Positions 32,741 through 41,504 of a stretch of 49,471 nucleotides of DNA are shown piece after piece. This DNA comes from Chara braunii. Taxonomy: Eukaryota; Streptophyta; Charophyceae; Charales; Characeae. Location of the stretch: contig BFEA01000549.1 in assembly GCA_003427395.1 (NCBI GenBank), positions 131,210 to 180,680 on the forward strand, read 5' to 3'. The position numbers and the translations under genes were made by a program. The notes below the pieces were generated by a model. That model had not been told where the DNA came from. It saw only the letters and a list, made by a program, of their open reading frames with translations, and did no database searches. Within the stretch, counting starts at the first letter, position 1. Each line of letters opens with the position of its first letter.

Positions 32741-33974
32741 CTATACACATTCTGTCGTTCCAATGTTTGCAGACGAAAAGGCACAATTCTTGTTCAATAC
32801 TAACAACATCCACTCCCTATCGTTGTCGCGTATCTCATCTTGCTCGGTCCTTTGCCCATCTTGTCTTTCCGCTGGCTTTTCAACTCCCAGGCCGGAGGCC
32901 ATTATTTCTCTCTTCCTCTTCGCAATTTCTTGCAATTCCCTCTCACTGTAGAAATTCAAAAGTGTGGCCGCCAGCCGTGCCTCCGCGAGTTCCATGGTCT
33001 TGATAATCCAATCATGCTTGATCACATTGAGCCATTGTTGAAACCAACGACTGGGCGTTGGCCCAAACTTATCTTCCCATCTGAAGGCTTCTTCGCGCGG
33101 CTGGCGCATCGGGGGTCGCCTCTCTTCTCCAGGCCTTGAGATTTCATCCCTCTCATCGCCACTGCTGATCTCTATAACCTTTTGTACTTCCTCCTCCTTA
33201 TCCACCTCCTCTTCCGTCCGTATGGGGCTGAACTCACCCGTGAAGTTCTTCGGATCCAAGTTATAGGGAATCTCTGTCCTCCTCCCATATCCCTCTTCAA
33301 AGTCCGGGTATCTCCCTTCACAACTTCCATGACCGCTCCGCTCTTCGTGCAGACTTTCTCTTCTCTCTTCCCCGTCTTCGCGTCCACCGCACGTGTTGTG
33401 TCTCCCCTCGCTGTTCGCATTGCTCGGCCCCTCCCTCGTCAGAGGCCTGAGCCTTTTTTCTCATGTGCTCTTTGCCCCCCTCTCCCACACTCGCCCTTTC
33501 TTCCTCGCTCTCACTTCCGGATGAGATATATATGCCTTCTCCCTCCCGGAGAGGCGAGGGCCTTCTACACGCGCGCTTTCTCGCTCCCCTGCCTACCACT
33601 TGTTTGGACGCGAACCCTATGTACAATTTTCTCTTGGCAGTCCTCCGCTCTCGACTTGGTCCCACCCCTACCCCTTCGGTAGGTCTGTTGATTGCCCCGC
33701 TATCATTCTCGTTGCCAAATTCCATTTTTACTTTTCTCGTGCTTTCTTCCTGGCCCTGTATAACAAAATCAACACCCACCAAGCCTCTCATACACACGTT
33801 TCCCCAGTTCGGTAGGCAATTCCCCTTCCCCCAGAATGCTCTCAGTACCCTTCGCATCATGCCCCTATTATACATTCCCCTCTCATGCAAATGCCATATT
33901 TGTAGTGATCCCATGATTTTCCCATCAAGAACTATGATACAATGCTCCCGATAATCTTTCCCATCGTCACACAA
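32741..33974 (-). pseudogene. E2 extra ORF downstream of integrase, acidic, unknown function
   Basis: Two main frames (33974-33318, 218 codons; 33259-32741, 172 codons), bridged by a short stretch of a third frame (33420-33250), so probably one ~400-codon ORF with frameshifts. Content: charged, Ser/Glu-rich, no transmembrane segment, so not an obvious envelope gene. Two similar phrases stand out, GIYISSGSESEEE and KVIEISSGDERDE. Both fit a SUMO-interaction motif (short hydrophobic run, Ser, then acidic residues); this is inference. The C-terminal part has a mixed helical region (SRWFQQWLNVIKHDWIIKTM, then LQEIAKRKREIM). It lies in sense, between pol and the presumed 3' end. Confidence 0.55.
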
Positions 33975-34020
33975 AGCCCGTTATCACAAAGTCCCAGGAC
34001 ATCCCACCTTCCAACTTCAG

Positions 34021-34371
34021 TCAGTCCAAACCATTGCCCCATCCCCAAAAAAATGACAGTCCCACAGACGCAGTCAGAGACAAAACCATAGTGTGGGCAA
34101 GGCCGTCGTCAGTCCTTAGCTTGTATAGCCCCTCAGTTTCCTTATCCTCGGCCTCCTGAAGCCATTGTTCCACTGGGTCCCGACTTAGAAACCTGACCAA
34201 TCGTTGCCCCGGGAAGGGTCCTTTCAATCCAGTTCCATCCAAATCTTCCAGTTCGAAGGTGTTCAGTCCCACCCGCTTGGCGACCCGGTAGGGGCCTTTG
34301 AACCTCTTCCCTAGTTGTCCAGACCAAGTACTTTCTAGTGTCGAGTTTCTTAGCAATATCGTCTCCCCCAC
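34021..34371 (-). pseudogene. E2 integrase C-terminal (GPY) domain
   Basis: GETILLRNS, then LGKRFKGPYRVAKRVG and FELEDLDGTGLKGPF: the GPY/F module found after the integrase core in many Ty3/gypsy elements. It is in frame with the integrase ORF upstream, separated only by TGA 34410-34408. The C-terminal ~30 residues are not recognisable. Confidence 0.8.
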
Positions 34372-34407
34372 CTGAAGTGGCTCCTTTCGGATATTCTTAA
34401 CCTGGTC

Positions 34408-35241
34408 TCACCTTGCTTTGTCCCTCATTCTGCTGTCTAGTACCCGATTGGCGATGTCTTCCATGACCTCCTCGTTCCTAAGAACTTGCTGACATCTTGC
34501 CTCAATTAATTCTTCTGTGGTCGTACGCGGATCGTCATCTAGCCTGTTCCAGGTAGGCATCAAAGCCTTCACGGGAAAATCGATCGCTCTTTCGTACCAA
34601 AGTTTCGTTGGGATACATCCCGTCATCCTCTTAGGTGTCATGTTCTCCGAGAAGACAGCCTGCTTAAGATACCTGGGCCAGCTCCCCAGATTGTCCGCCA
34701 CGAGCTTCGCAATTGTGTTCTTTAAGGTCCGGTGCCCCTTTTCCACAGGTGCGTTGGCCTCCGGGTGATACGGCTCGATGAGTTTGATCGGTACGCAGAG
34801 CCTTTTAAGCATTCCCAATACTCCTTGGTTAACAAATTTTGTTCCATTGTCTGCTAGAAATCTTCTGATGAAGGGATGTCTGAGATAAAAATCTTTTATC
34901 CAATCAGCTACACTCCTCCCCGCCTTTCTTTTAAAGGCGACTACTTCTACGAACCCACTCAAGTTGTCTCGTGCGTCCAGGATAAACCTGTATCCATCAG
35001 TTGACACGGGCATAACCACGAGGTCAAGGTGGACCAGATGTCCTGGCCCCAACACCCGTGTTTGTCTAAGTGGCTCGAAGATGCGAGTCGAGCTCCGTTC
35101 CTGGCAGATCAGGCAGGTCTGGCAGTACGTAGCGACCATACCTGCCATGCCTGGCCAATAGTAGAGGGGCGTCATCTTTGCGAGAGTTCCTTTGGACGAT
35201 CGATGTCCTCCTGCAAGTTCGTCGTGCATTACCTGGATCAC
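34408..35241 (-). pseudogene. E2 integrase, zinc finger and DDE core
   Basis: HHCC finger: histidines in MHDELAGGHRS, cysteines in CQTCLICQERS. Catalytic triad: Asp in HLDLVVMP, Asp in FLADNGTKF and Glu in APVEKGHRTL with 35 residues between the last two, the D35E spacing. Upstream, the linker frame (35770-35066) overlaps it; the switch near 35245 is a frameshift. It ends at TGA 34410-34408, where reading continues in frame into the GPY domain. Confidence 0.85.
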
Positions 35242-36190
35242 GTCTAACTGGCATAATGCCTTCCTCCCTCCTGAATAGATGGTCGCTCCTTAGGACGTAC
35301 CTCTCGGCCTCCTCCCTTGCCTTAAAGCTGACTTCCATGGGTTGTTTGTTTCCTACTATCGGCAATCCGATCTCCCGAAAAATCCCTTCATATATCTGAA
35401 CATGGAAAAATTCCCTTCCTTCTTGGTCCTCGTCCTTTCTCTCCTTCATCTGGTTTACCATCCACTGCAACTTTTTTCGTTCCCAAGACTCCATTAGGCT
35501 CATCACGGCTTCGCGGCTTCCCTCAACCGCCATTGCTATCAATTCCTCCTTCGGTCCTACTATCGCTCCCCACGAATCCTTCTCCTCCTTGCGTCCTCGA
35601 GTGGTGACTAGTTCTTCTCTAAGCTCTGCTACTACGGCCGGAGCCCCTTTTTCCAAGGTCAGGATTAGCAATTCTCCCGACGCGCATTCTTCGCCCATCA
35701 TTCCATTATCCACTGCAAGTGTCCCTCCTTCGTATTCAAGGAACGCATCTATGGGCTCCGCTTCGTCCACTCCTTCGGGCGTGATACAGATCCGACTCAG
35801 CCCAGCGGTCTTGTTTCTGAGTACAGGAATCCGTTCGATCTTGTAATCGAACTGCCAGATGAATCCTACCTATTTCCCCACCGTCGGGTCTATAGGCTTG
35901 TAATTCTTTAGAGCCCCCACGACATTCGTTGGGTCGATTCTTAGGATGAACCGCCTCCCAAATAGGTAGGCTTGGAAGGTCTTGAGGCAATGCAAGATGG
36001 CTAGGACCTCCTTCTTGAACTGTGAGTACCACCGTTCTGTGGAGTTCAGGGTTCTACTTTCAAACCTAATTGGCCTCTCTTTTCCTCTCTTATTCCTTTG
36101 GATCAATACGCCTCCTACGGCTAAGGGTCCCCCGTCTGTCTCTAGGATGAATGGCCGTCCCACTTCGTCATTAAAACAGGGTGCTGACAA
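35066..36190 (-). pseudogene. E2 RNase H and linker to integrase
   Basis: RNase H residues: Asp in ILETDGGPLAVGGVLI, Glu in YSQFKKEVLAIL, Asp in FILRIDPTNVVGAL, and LRNKTAGLSR in the position of the last conserved Asp (here Thr-Ala-Gly-Leu-Ser, so that Asp looks lost or shifted). A TAG at 35872-35870 interrupts the frame. The ~170-residue linker that follows (from EPIDAFLEYEGG) is Glu/Lys-rich and of unknown role. RNase H degrades the RNA of the RNA-DNA hybrid. Confidence 0.8.
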
Positions 36191-36304
36191 GGCGACTTGC
36201 TCAGATGTCAGTATGTCCTTGAGGGTTTGGACGGCTCCTTCTCGCTCCTCCGTCTAATCCATGGTCCCTTCTTCTCTGATCATGACCCGGATAATGAAAA
36301 TCCT

Positions 36305-37440
36305 TCAAAAGTCGACCACGCCTAAGAATATTTTTACCTCCGTTGTTGTGCGCAGGGATGTAGGCCGCTGTGATATCTTGTTTGTCTTAGCTGGGTCTGG
36401 TTTCCTATCGTATGCGCCACAACGAAATCCCAGTATGGTTACTTCCAGTACTGCTAGAATACTCTTAGGTCCGATAGCCGTGATGTTGTATACTAGGAAT
36501 CGACGGAGTACGTCCTTGATGTCCTGTAGATGGTCCCACACAAATCTTCGAATTCCTGGCTGGACTTTTGTCTCGTCCTTCTCCTGGGCGCCTTTGATCG
36601 GGTTGTCATCGATGTAGGGTTCACACTTCTCTGGAAACATGTCTCCGGCTACAACGAGCATTCTTCTTTGCGCTTCGGCTACTGTGTCCGTAAAGCCCAT
36701 AGGGGTCACCTGCATCTGCAATTGGCCCACGGGGGTGTGCATTGCGGTGTACGGTCTGTCCTGAGCATCCAATGGAAGTTGGTCGTACCCTGAATACAAA
36801 TCTATCAGAGAGTAAATGCTCCGGCCGGCGTGAGACTTTGCCAGTAAATCGGCCTGAGGTAGTGAACCAGCGTCCCGGATGGTTACTGCATTCAACTTTT
36901 GCAGATCCTGAATCCATCTCAGCGTCTTGTTGGGTTTTCGAAAGACGAACCACCTGTTCGCGTACGGTGACGCCGTAGGCTCTGCGATGAAGGAGTCCAT
37001 CTTTGCTCGAAGGAGTCCATCTTTGCTCGAAGGAGGTCTGTTACTTCCCCTGCTATCCCAAATGCATAGGACGAACCCTTGTCATTCCAGCACTCATGCT
37101 CTATTGTGTGGATTCTGACCGGGGGAATTAGCTTCGCGTCTAACCGCCCCTTTTGGTGATCACTAAAGGCAAATGTCAGATGAAACTCCTGGCACGTTCT
37201 TTTGATCAGGAGGGTTTCTTCTTCCGTTAAGAATCCCTTTATTCCTATCTTCATTGTATCAGCTACCTCATCTGGTATTCGATGCCCTTCCGTTGCTCGC
37301 CTCTCTCGGATCACTCGGAGAACCTCCTCCTCGTTTTCAATAGCCTCTTCCTTAGATGTCTCCAGCAGGATCGAGACCGATTTTGCTTTCTTCCCTACTG
37401 GCTTGTACTTTTGAACACTTCCTTCTAGGATCTTTCTCCT
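36305..37440 (-). pseudogene. E2 reverse transcriptase, broken by a 20-bp duplication
   Basis: The N-terminal part lies in the frame at 37440-37029 (for example IPPVRIHTIEHECWNDKG and GIAGEVTDLLRAKMDSF). A perfect 20-bp tandem duplication (36989-37028) shifts the frame; the rest reads from 37000 to 36305. Motif A is YSLIDLYSGYD, motif B region PMGFTDTVAEAQRRM, and motif C the catalytic YIDDNPIKG with both Asp kept. The connection has GIRRFVWDHLQDI. The frame ends at TGA 36307-36305 but continues in frame, past TAG 36256-36254, into RNase H. RT makes cDNA from the element RNA. Confidence 0.9.
36989..37028. repeat. 20-bp perfect tandem duplication inside E2 RT
   Basis: gaaggagtccatctttgctc occurs at 36989-37008 and again at 37009-37028. 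Twenty bases is not a multiple of three, so it destroys the RT frame. Confidence 0.97.
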
Positions 37441-39008
37441 AAAAAATGAACAACCGGGATTACTCCAATTGCCTCCGCGACCCGTGGTTGAATACTGACT
37501 ATTTTCCCATCCAGACAATACCCCTTCTGCACTTCTCCTTCGAACTTGGTCAGCGTCGTCGGATCCACCCTTACTTTGTGATACCTGATAGCTTTGATGA
37601 GTTGCAATACGTCGGGGATCTCGAGCGCGGTTTTCGGTACCTCCTTCTGCACTTCTTTCCGTCTGGGCAGACTGACTCCGAGTTCGACTTCTGATTCCCT
37701 TTTTGCCACCATAACACCTAAGACTTCGTCCTCCTGTCTTCTCTTCTTTTGGGGCAGGCCCATCTTGATCCATTCTTTCTTATCGAATGCCTCCTCAATC
37801 AGAATTTCTACCCTTTCTCTCATACCCTCCATTTGTGCAAAACACCCCTTCCATGCGCTATCTTTAAACGACGGCGACCACGTTGCTAACTTCCCCTTCG
37901 GAGGGTCTCCTCCCGTCCCAAGGAGTCGGAGAAGCTCCCCCCGGTTGGTCACTGGGTCCTCTATATCTACCATGTACGTGCCGTCGTGCAAGTGCATGGT
38001 TATCATTTCTACGTTGGCGCACCATGGTCTCCCGAGGATTATGTCGTGGTCCATTTCCTCCGTTACTGTCATCCGCTGAAACGACCAGATCGACTCCCTG
38101 ATTCCTGCCTAGACTGCACATTTCGTGACATACCCAACGAACGAAATTTCCCTACCGGCTCCCCGGATTCTCCCTGTTACTTCCTTATTTACCGTACAGC
38201 CCGTGATTGTTGCGAAGTCTCTTCTTATGAGAGTGATTTCCGCTCCCCCGTCTACTAATGCGTCGGTATGATGAGTCCCGATCTGGATTTTCAACTTTCC
38301 TACGGGCAGTGCATGGAAGCTAAGCTTCGTCTCGGGTGGTGCCCTCATGACCTCGCCACCTTCTCGGTCCGGCAAGCTCAGGCGGATGTCCGCAAAGGCC
38401 TTCTCTAGATCCTCCAGGTCCCCGTGACTCCTTTGAAGGTTAGCAATTTCTTGCGGAGCTTTCTCCTCCCTTTCCTCTTCCGGTGGTTCAGGGCTTTCGT
38501 CTATCTCCACTTGCCGCAGAGTCAATAGTTGTCTAAGCCCTTTGAGCAACCTAGGGCTGACCTGCAATATGGTCTGAAATGATACGGACACCATTGTTCC
38601 TAGTAATTTGCTAAGGGTGAAATCCATCTCGGGCATGGTTAAGATCGGTATTTGGTACCTAAACTTTTTCTTAGCACCGGTGACCTTGTCTGTAGATTCC
38701 TCTTCCCTTGGCTTCCCATAAACTTTCTCTGGTTCCCCGGCCTCGGGCTCTGCCTGGGGCGCGGAGCCTCCAACAACCTCCTCCATCACGGTGTCACGGA
38801 TAATCCTTCTCCCAGCCGTCCCGAGCCGAGTAGTCGCGTTCACCCTATCACGTTCGTCGCTTTCCAAAATGAAGTTGACCTGCGGCCCGCGGCCCCGGAG
38901 TTGGTCCCAGATGATATCGACCACCGGCTCAGCTTCTACTGCTGTTATTTCTAACCCATTGAGCATTATAATGGCGCGCCGCATTCTCCCTGGCGATATC
39001 CAATTCAC
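37425..39008 (-). pseudogene. E2 aspartic protease with long N-terminal region
   Basis: A frame from 39008 to 38109 contains acidic, low-complexity text and then ALVDGGAEITLIRRDF, the protease active-site loop with D-G-G-A in place of D-S/T-G-A. TAG 38111-38109 interrupts; the same frame resumes with MDHDIILGRPWCANVEM, the conserved LG-R-P-W region of the second half. The frame ends at 37425 before RT, where another frame takes over (frameshift ~37440). It would mature Gag-Pol. The Gly in DGGA could reduce activity; I am unsure whether it is normal for this family. Confidence 0.75.
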
Positions 39009-39063
39009 CCGTTCTCCCTGTGGTCCGAATATCTCTCCTTTTAATGATTTGGTACATTATGTC

Positions 39064-40176
39064 TCATTTCAATGATCTGGTACATCTCCTTTTTAATATA
39101 TCGTGATTGAGCTTCGGACATGCGCGCACAAAATGTTCTACCGCGGTGCAGTACTTGCATTGTTCATTAGTGGGATCTCTTCGACTGAATCCTCGGTTGG
39201 CTACTCCTGCCGGAACTACGGCTTCCTGGGGAGGGAGGGCGGGTCGGGATACTTGCGCCTGCATAACCATCAGCGCATTCTCCACCCTTTCAATCTTACC
39301 GTCGACTCCGTGCACGCGTTCATGTAGACTTTCGATCCCTTTTTTTACCTTGTCGCCTGTCCTACCGGTCACATCTATGACTTCCCCTTCCTTAAGCAAG
39401 GCCAATGTCTCGGTCACTACTGTCTTCTCGGCCAGATCCGTTACCGTACTGAAATCAACATCCCTGGTGTTTACAAATTTTCTCGTTTGTTGGTAAGCCG
39501 ACAGGATCTTGTCTTTGTCGAACTCGGAGAACTGCCTGAGGAAGTATTTGCTCATTATCCGGTCCGTAACCCCGGGGATCCTTAGCGCTACCAGGGTAAA
39601 TTCCCGCAGGAAGTCATTGTACGTTGCAAAGTTCTTCCTTTGAACCGCCGCCAAATCGGCCTCTGTCACCATTTTCTCTGCCGCCAGGTATTTCCTCATC
39701 ATTACATCCCGGGTCTCCTTCCAAGACCGGCTTGCGGCCACAATGGCCATTATGCCCCGACCTAAGCTCAACGACACATGCTGTCCTAGGTGGTCCATCT
39801 TCTCCTCTTCGCTCCATTTCAACAACACCGTCAGGTTCTCGTATTCTATTAAGAACTTCGTGATGTTTGCCCCGTCAAATGTCAATTTCTTCTTAGCGTC
39901 CGCGAGGTAGCTTTGGTTTTTGTTTAGAGCTCGCGCGAGGGATGATACTATCTTCCTGAGGCCGCCTTCGGAGCTACTGGCCTCGCCCGCCGTACTGGTA
40001 TCCTGTCCTTCCTTGTCGGTGTAGGGCCAAACCCCAGTAGACTTTCGAGCCTTAGTCGACCCCACTTCGGGTCCCAGTTGGCTCGGCCCGCTCACACTCA
40101 TGCTCAGGGCGTGGGCCATTCGTCCCAGGGTCACCCCACCAAGTGCTTTGAGATGGATGGGGGTGGGCCATCGCAC
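39064..40176 (-). CDS. E2 gag, open reading frame with zinc knuckle
   Basis: An uninterrupted 370-codon ORF. Residues 1-51 lie in module B and match the module A leader (GSTKARKSTGVWPY). A helical capsid-like region follows (LTFDGANITKFLIEYENLTV, WKETRDVMMRKYL, FATYNDFLREFTLVALRIP), resembling the retrotransposon gag domain. A coiled-coil-like stretch leads to the zinc knuckle CKYCTAVEHFVRAC (CX2CX4HX4C) near the C-terminus. The start is uncertain: the first Met after the module boundary is far inside, so initiation would be in the module B part. It is the only intact E2 ORF. Confidence 0.8.
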   Translation of the reverse strand: MRWPTPIHLKALGGVTLGRMAHALSMSVSGPSQLGPEVGSTKARKSTGVWPYTDKEGQDTSTAGEASSSEGGLRKIVSSLARALNKNQSYLADAKKKLTFDGANITKFLIEYENLTVLLKWSEEEKMDHLGQHVSLSLGRGIMAIVAASRSWKETRDVMMRKYLAAEKMVTEADLAAVQRKNFATYNDFLREFTLVALRIPGVTDRIMSKYFLRQFSEFDKDKILSAYQQTRKFVNTRDVDFSTVTDLAEKTVVTETLALLKEGEVIDVTGRTGDKVKKGIESLHERVHGVDGKIERVENALMVMQAQVSRPALPPQEAVVPAGVANRGFSRRDPTNEQCKYCTAVEHFVRACPKLNHDILKRRCTRSLK

Positions 40177-41117
40177 GAGAGAGCTTTGTCATTGGGGATG
40201 TAGCTCGACCCTCACGCCGGGTGGTAGTTTCGCTGGTCATTCGGTAACGTTGATTTTTTTTTTTTCTCGGTTCTGTTCTCAAGCAATTGCTCCTTCCAAT
40301 ACACGAGCAGTCCAGGGATTCTTTGAAGGTTTTTTTCTCTTGTGCGCAGGCTAAGCGTCATCCTTAGGCTGCACACTATTTCCCTAAGCATTTACATTTT
40401 TATGGCGTCATCGGGGCGCGGCGATGTCGTCCTCCCCCTCGCCTCTACACACCCCTTGAGTCTCACGCATCACATTCATCCTTATTGATGCAAACCCCTT
40501 AGTCTTTTTGGGGACTTTACATGCATGCATACACAACTTCACATTTCCCTTGGCAAGATTGCACCTCATTCTCTCATTTACACTCCAAGTCTCAAACACA
40601 AAGGTCACTTCCATGGGTTGGCTTTATGCTAAGGGTCCCGTAGCCCCTTTGCCCCTCTTCCCTTTTCCTTTTGCCGCCCGGTTCCTCCCGGCCCTATCCC
40701 GCTCAAGGCATCCCTAGCCTTCACTTACCTGCACAGTCCCACACAAAGCAAAGATTCATACAATCCCCCATTGGGGTCAACACATAGCCCTTCCCACATG
40801 CCTATTTTTCCATGTTCTTTGGCTGCTCTTTGTTCCCTTTCTTCTGTTCAATCATCCCATCCTCTTCTCATAGTCATGCAGTTGGGGAAATGGTTGAGTT
40901 AAACTGACCTTGCTTCTACTTATTACTCTCTCCCGGATTCCGCCTGCCTCCAACCTTTCAAATGTCCTTTCCTTTTTTCCTTCTTGGCGGCACAAGGGAC
41001 CGACTACCCTCCCCTTGCCCTCTTTCTCCACCAAGTGAGGTCTGATTTTTCCTTTACCGTTCGTTTCCCTGGCAATGTGACAAGTGAGGCATGAGGGGTT
41101 AGTCATATGCCAAGTGA
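40177..41117. repeat. Module B, T/C-rich leader matching ~19620-20430
   Basis: Collinear with module A (for example atgcatacacaacttcacat at ~40525 against the same words at ~19840). No recognisable gene. Confidence 0.75.
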
Positions 41118-41151
41118 GGGGGAGGGAGAGAGGGAGCAAGATGAAGAGGGG

Positions 41152-41215
<64 letters not shown>

Positions 41216-41372
41216 AGAAAGAGTGAGGGAGAGAGAGAGAGGGAAAGACGGAGAGAGAAAGATAGAGAGAGAGAGAGAAAGGGAGAGAGAGAGAAAGAGA
41301 GAGAAAGAGAGATAGGAGAGAGAGAAGAGGGAGGAGAGAGAGAAATAGAGAGAAGAGAGAGAAGAGGAAGAC
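41118..41372. repeat. GA microsatellite (module B)
   Basis: Over 250 bp of GA and GAAA units, including about 27 uninterrupted GA repeats at 41157-41211. Ser/Leu- and Arg/Glu-repeat ORFs here are artefacts. Confidence 0.95.
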
Positions 41373-41399
41373 TTCTAGTCCTAATCAAATCATCACGAC

Positions 41400-41501
41400 G
41401 TAGTAGGAGCCAAATGTCGGTCACCAATCCCATAGTGGTAGCAGCCAAATGCCGGTCACCCATCCCATAGTGGTAGCAGCCAAATGCCGGTCACCCATCC
41501 C
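41400..41501. repeat. 35-bp tandem repeat, 3 units (module B)
   Basis: Units 41400-41431, 41432-41466 and 41467-41501, same unit as in module A, which has six. Confidence 0.95.
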
Positions 41502-41504
41502 ATA

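Larger units (their letters stand above)
32741..40176 (-). mobile_element. E2: decayed gag-pol of a second Ty3/gypsy lineage with an extra 3' ORF
   Basis: Minus-strand order: gag with zinc knuckle, aspartic protease, RT, RNase H, linker, integrase (HHCC, DDE, GPY), then an extra acidic ORF. Order and motifs are Ty3/gypsy. RT phrases (LNAVTIRDAGSLPQADLL, GIRRFVWDHLQDIKD) differ strongly from E1 and recall fungal-type gypsy RTs. There is no chromodomain. Stops fall repeatedly at tryptophan codons, and a 20-bp duplication breaks RT. The gag ORF begins inside module B. Confidence 0.85.

Noticed and set aside
33182-33954. Plus-strand ORFs of 163-166 codons opposite the E2 extra ORF
   Set aside because: Shadows of the Ser/Glu-rich minus-strand ORF, giving Pro/Ser/Leu-rich text without domains.
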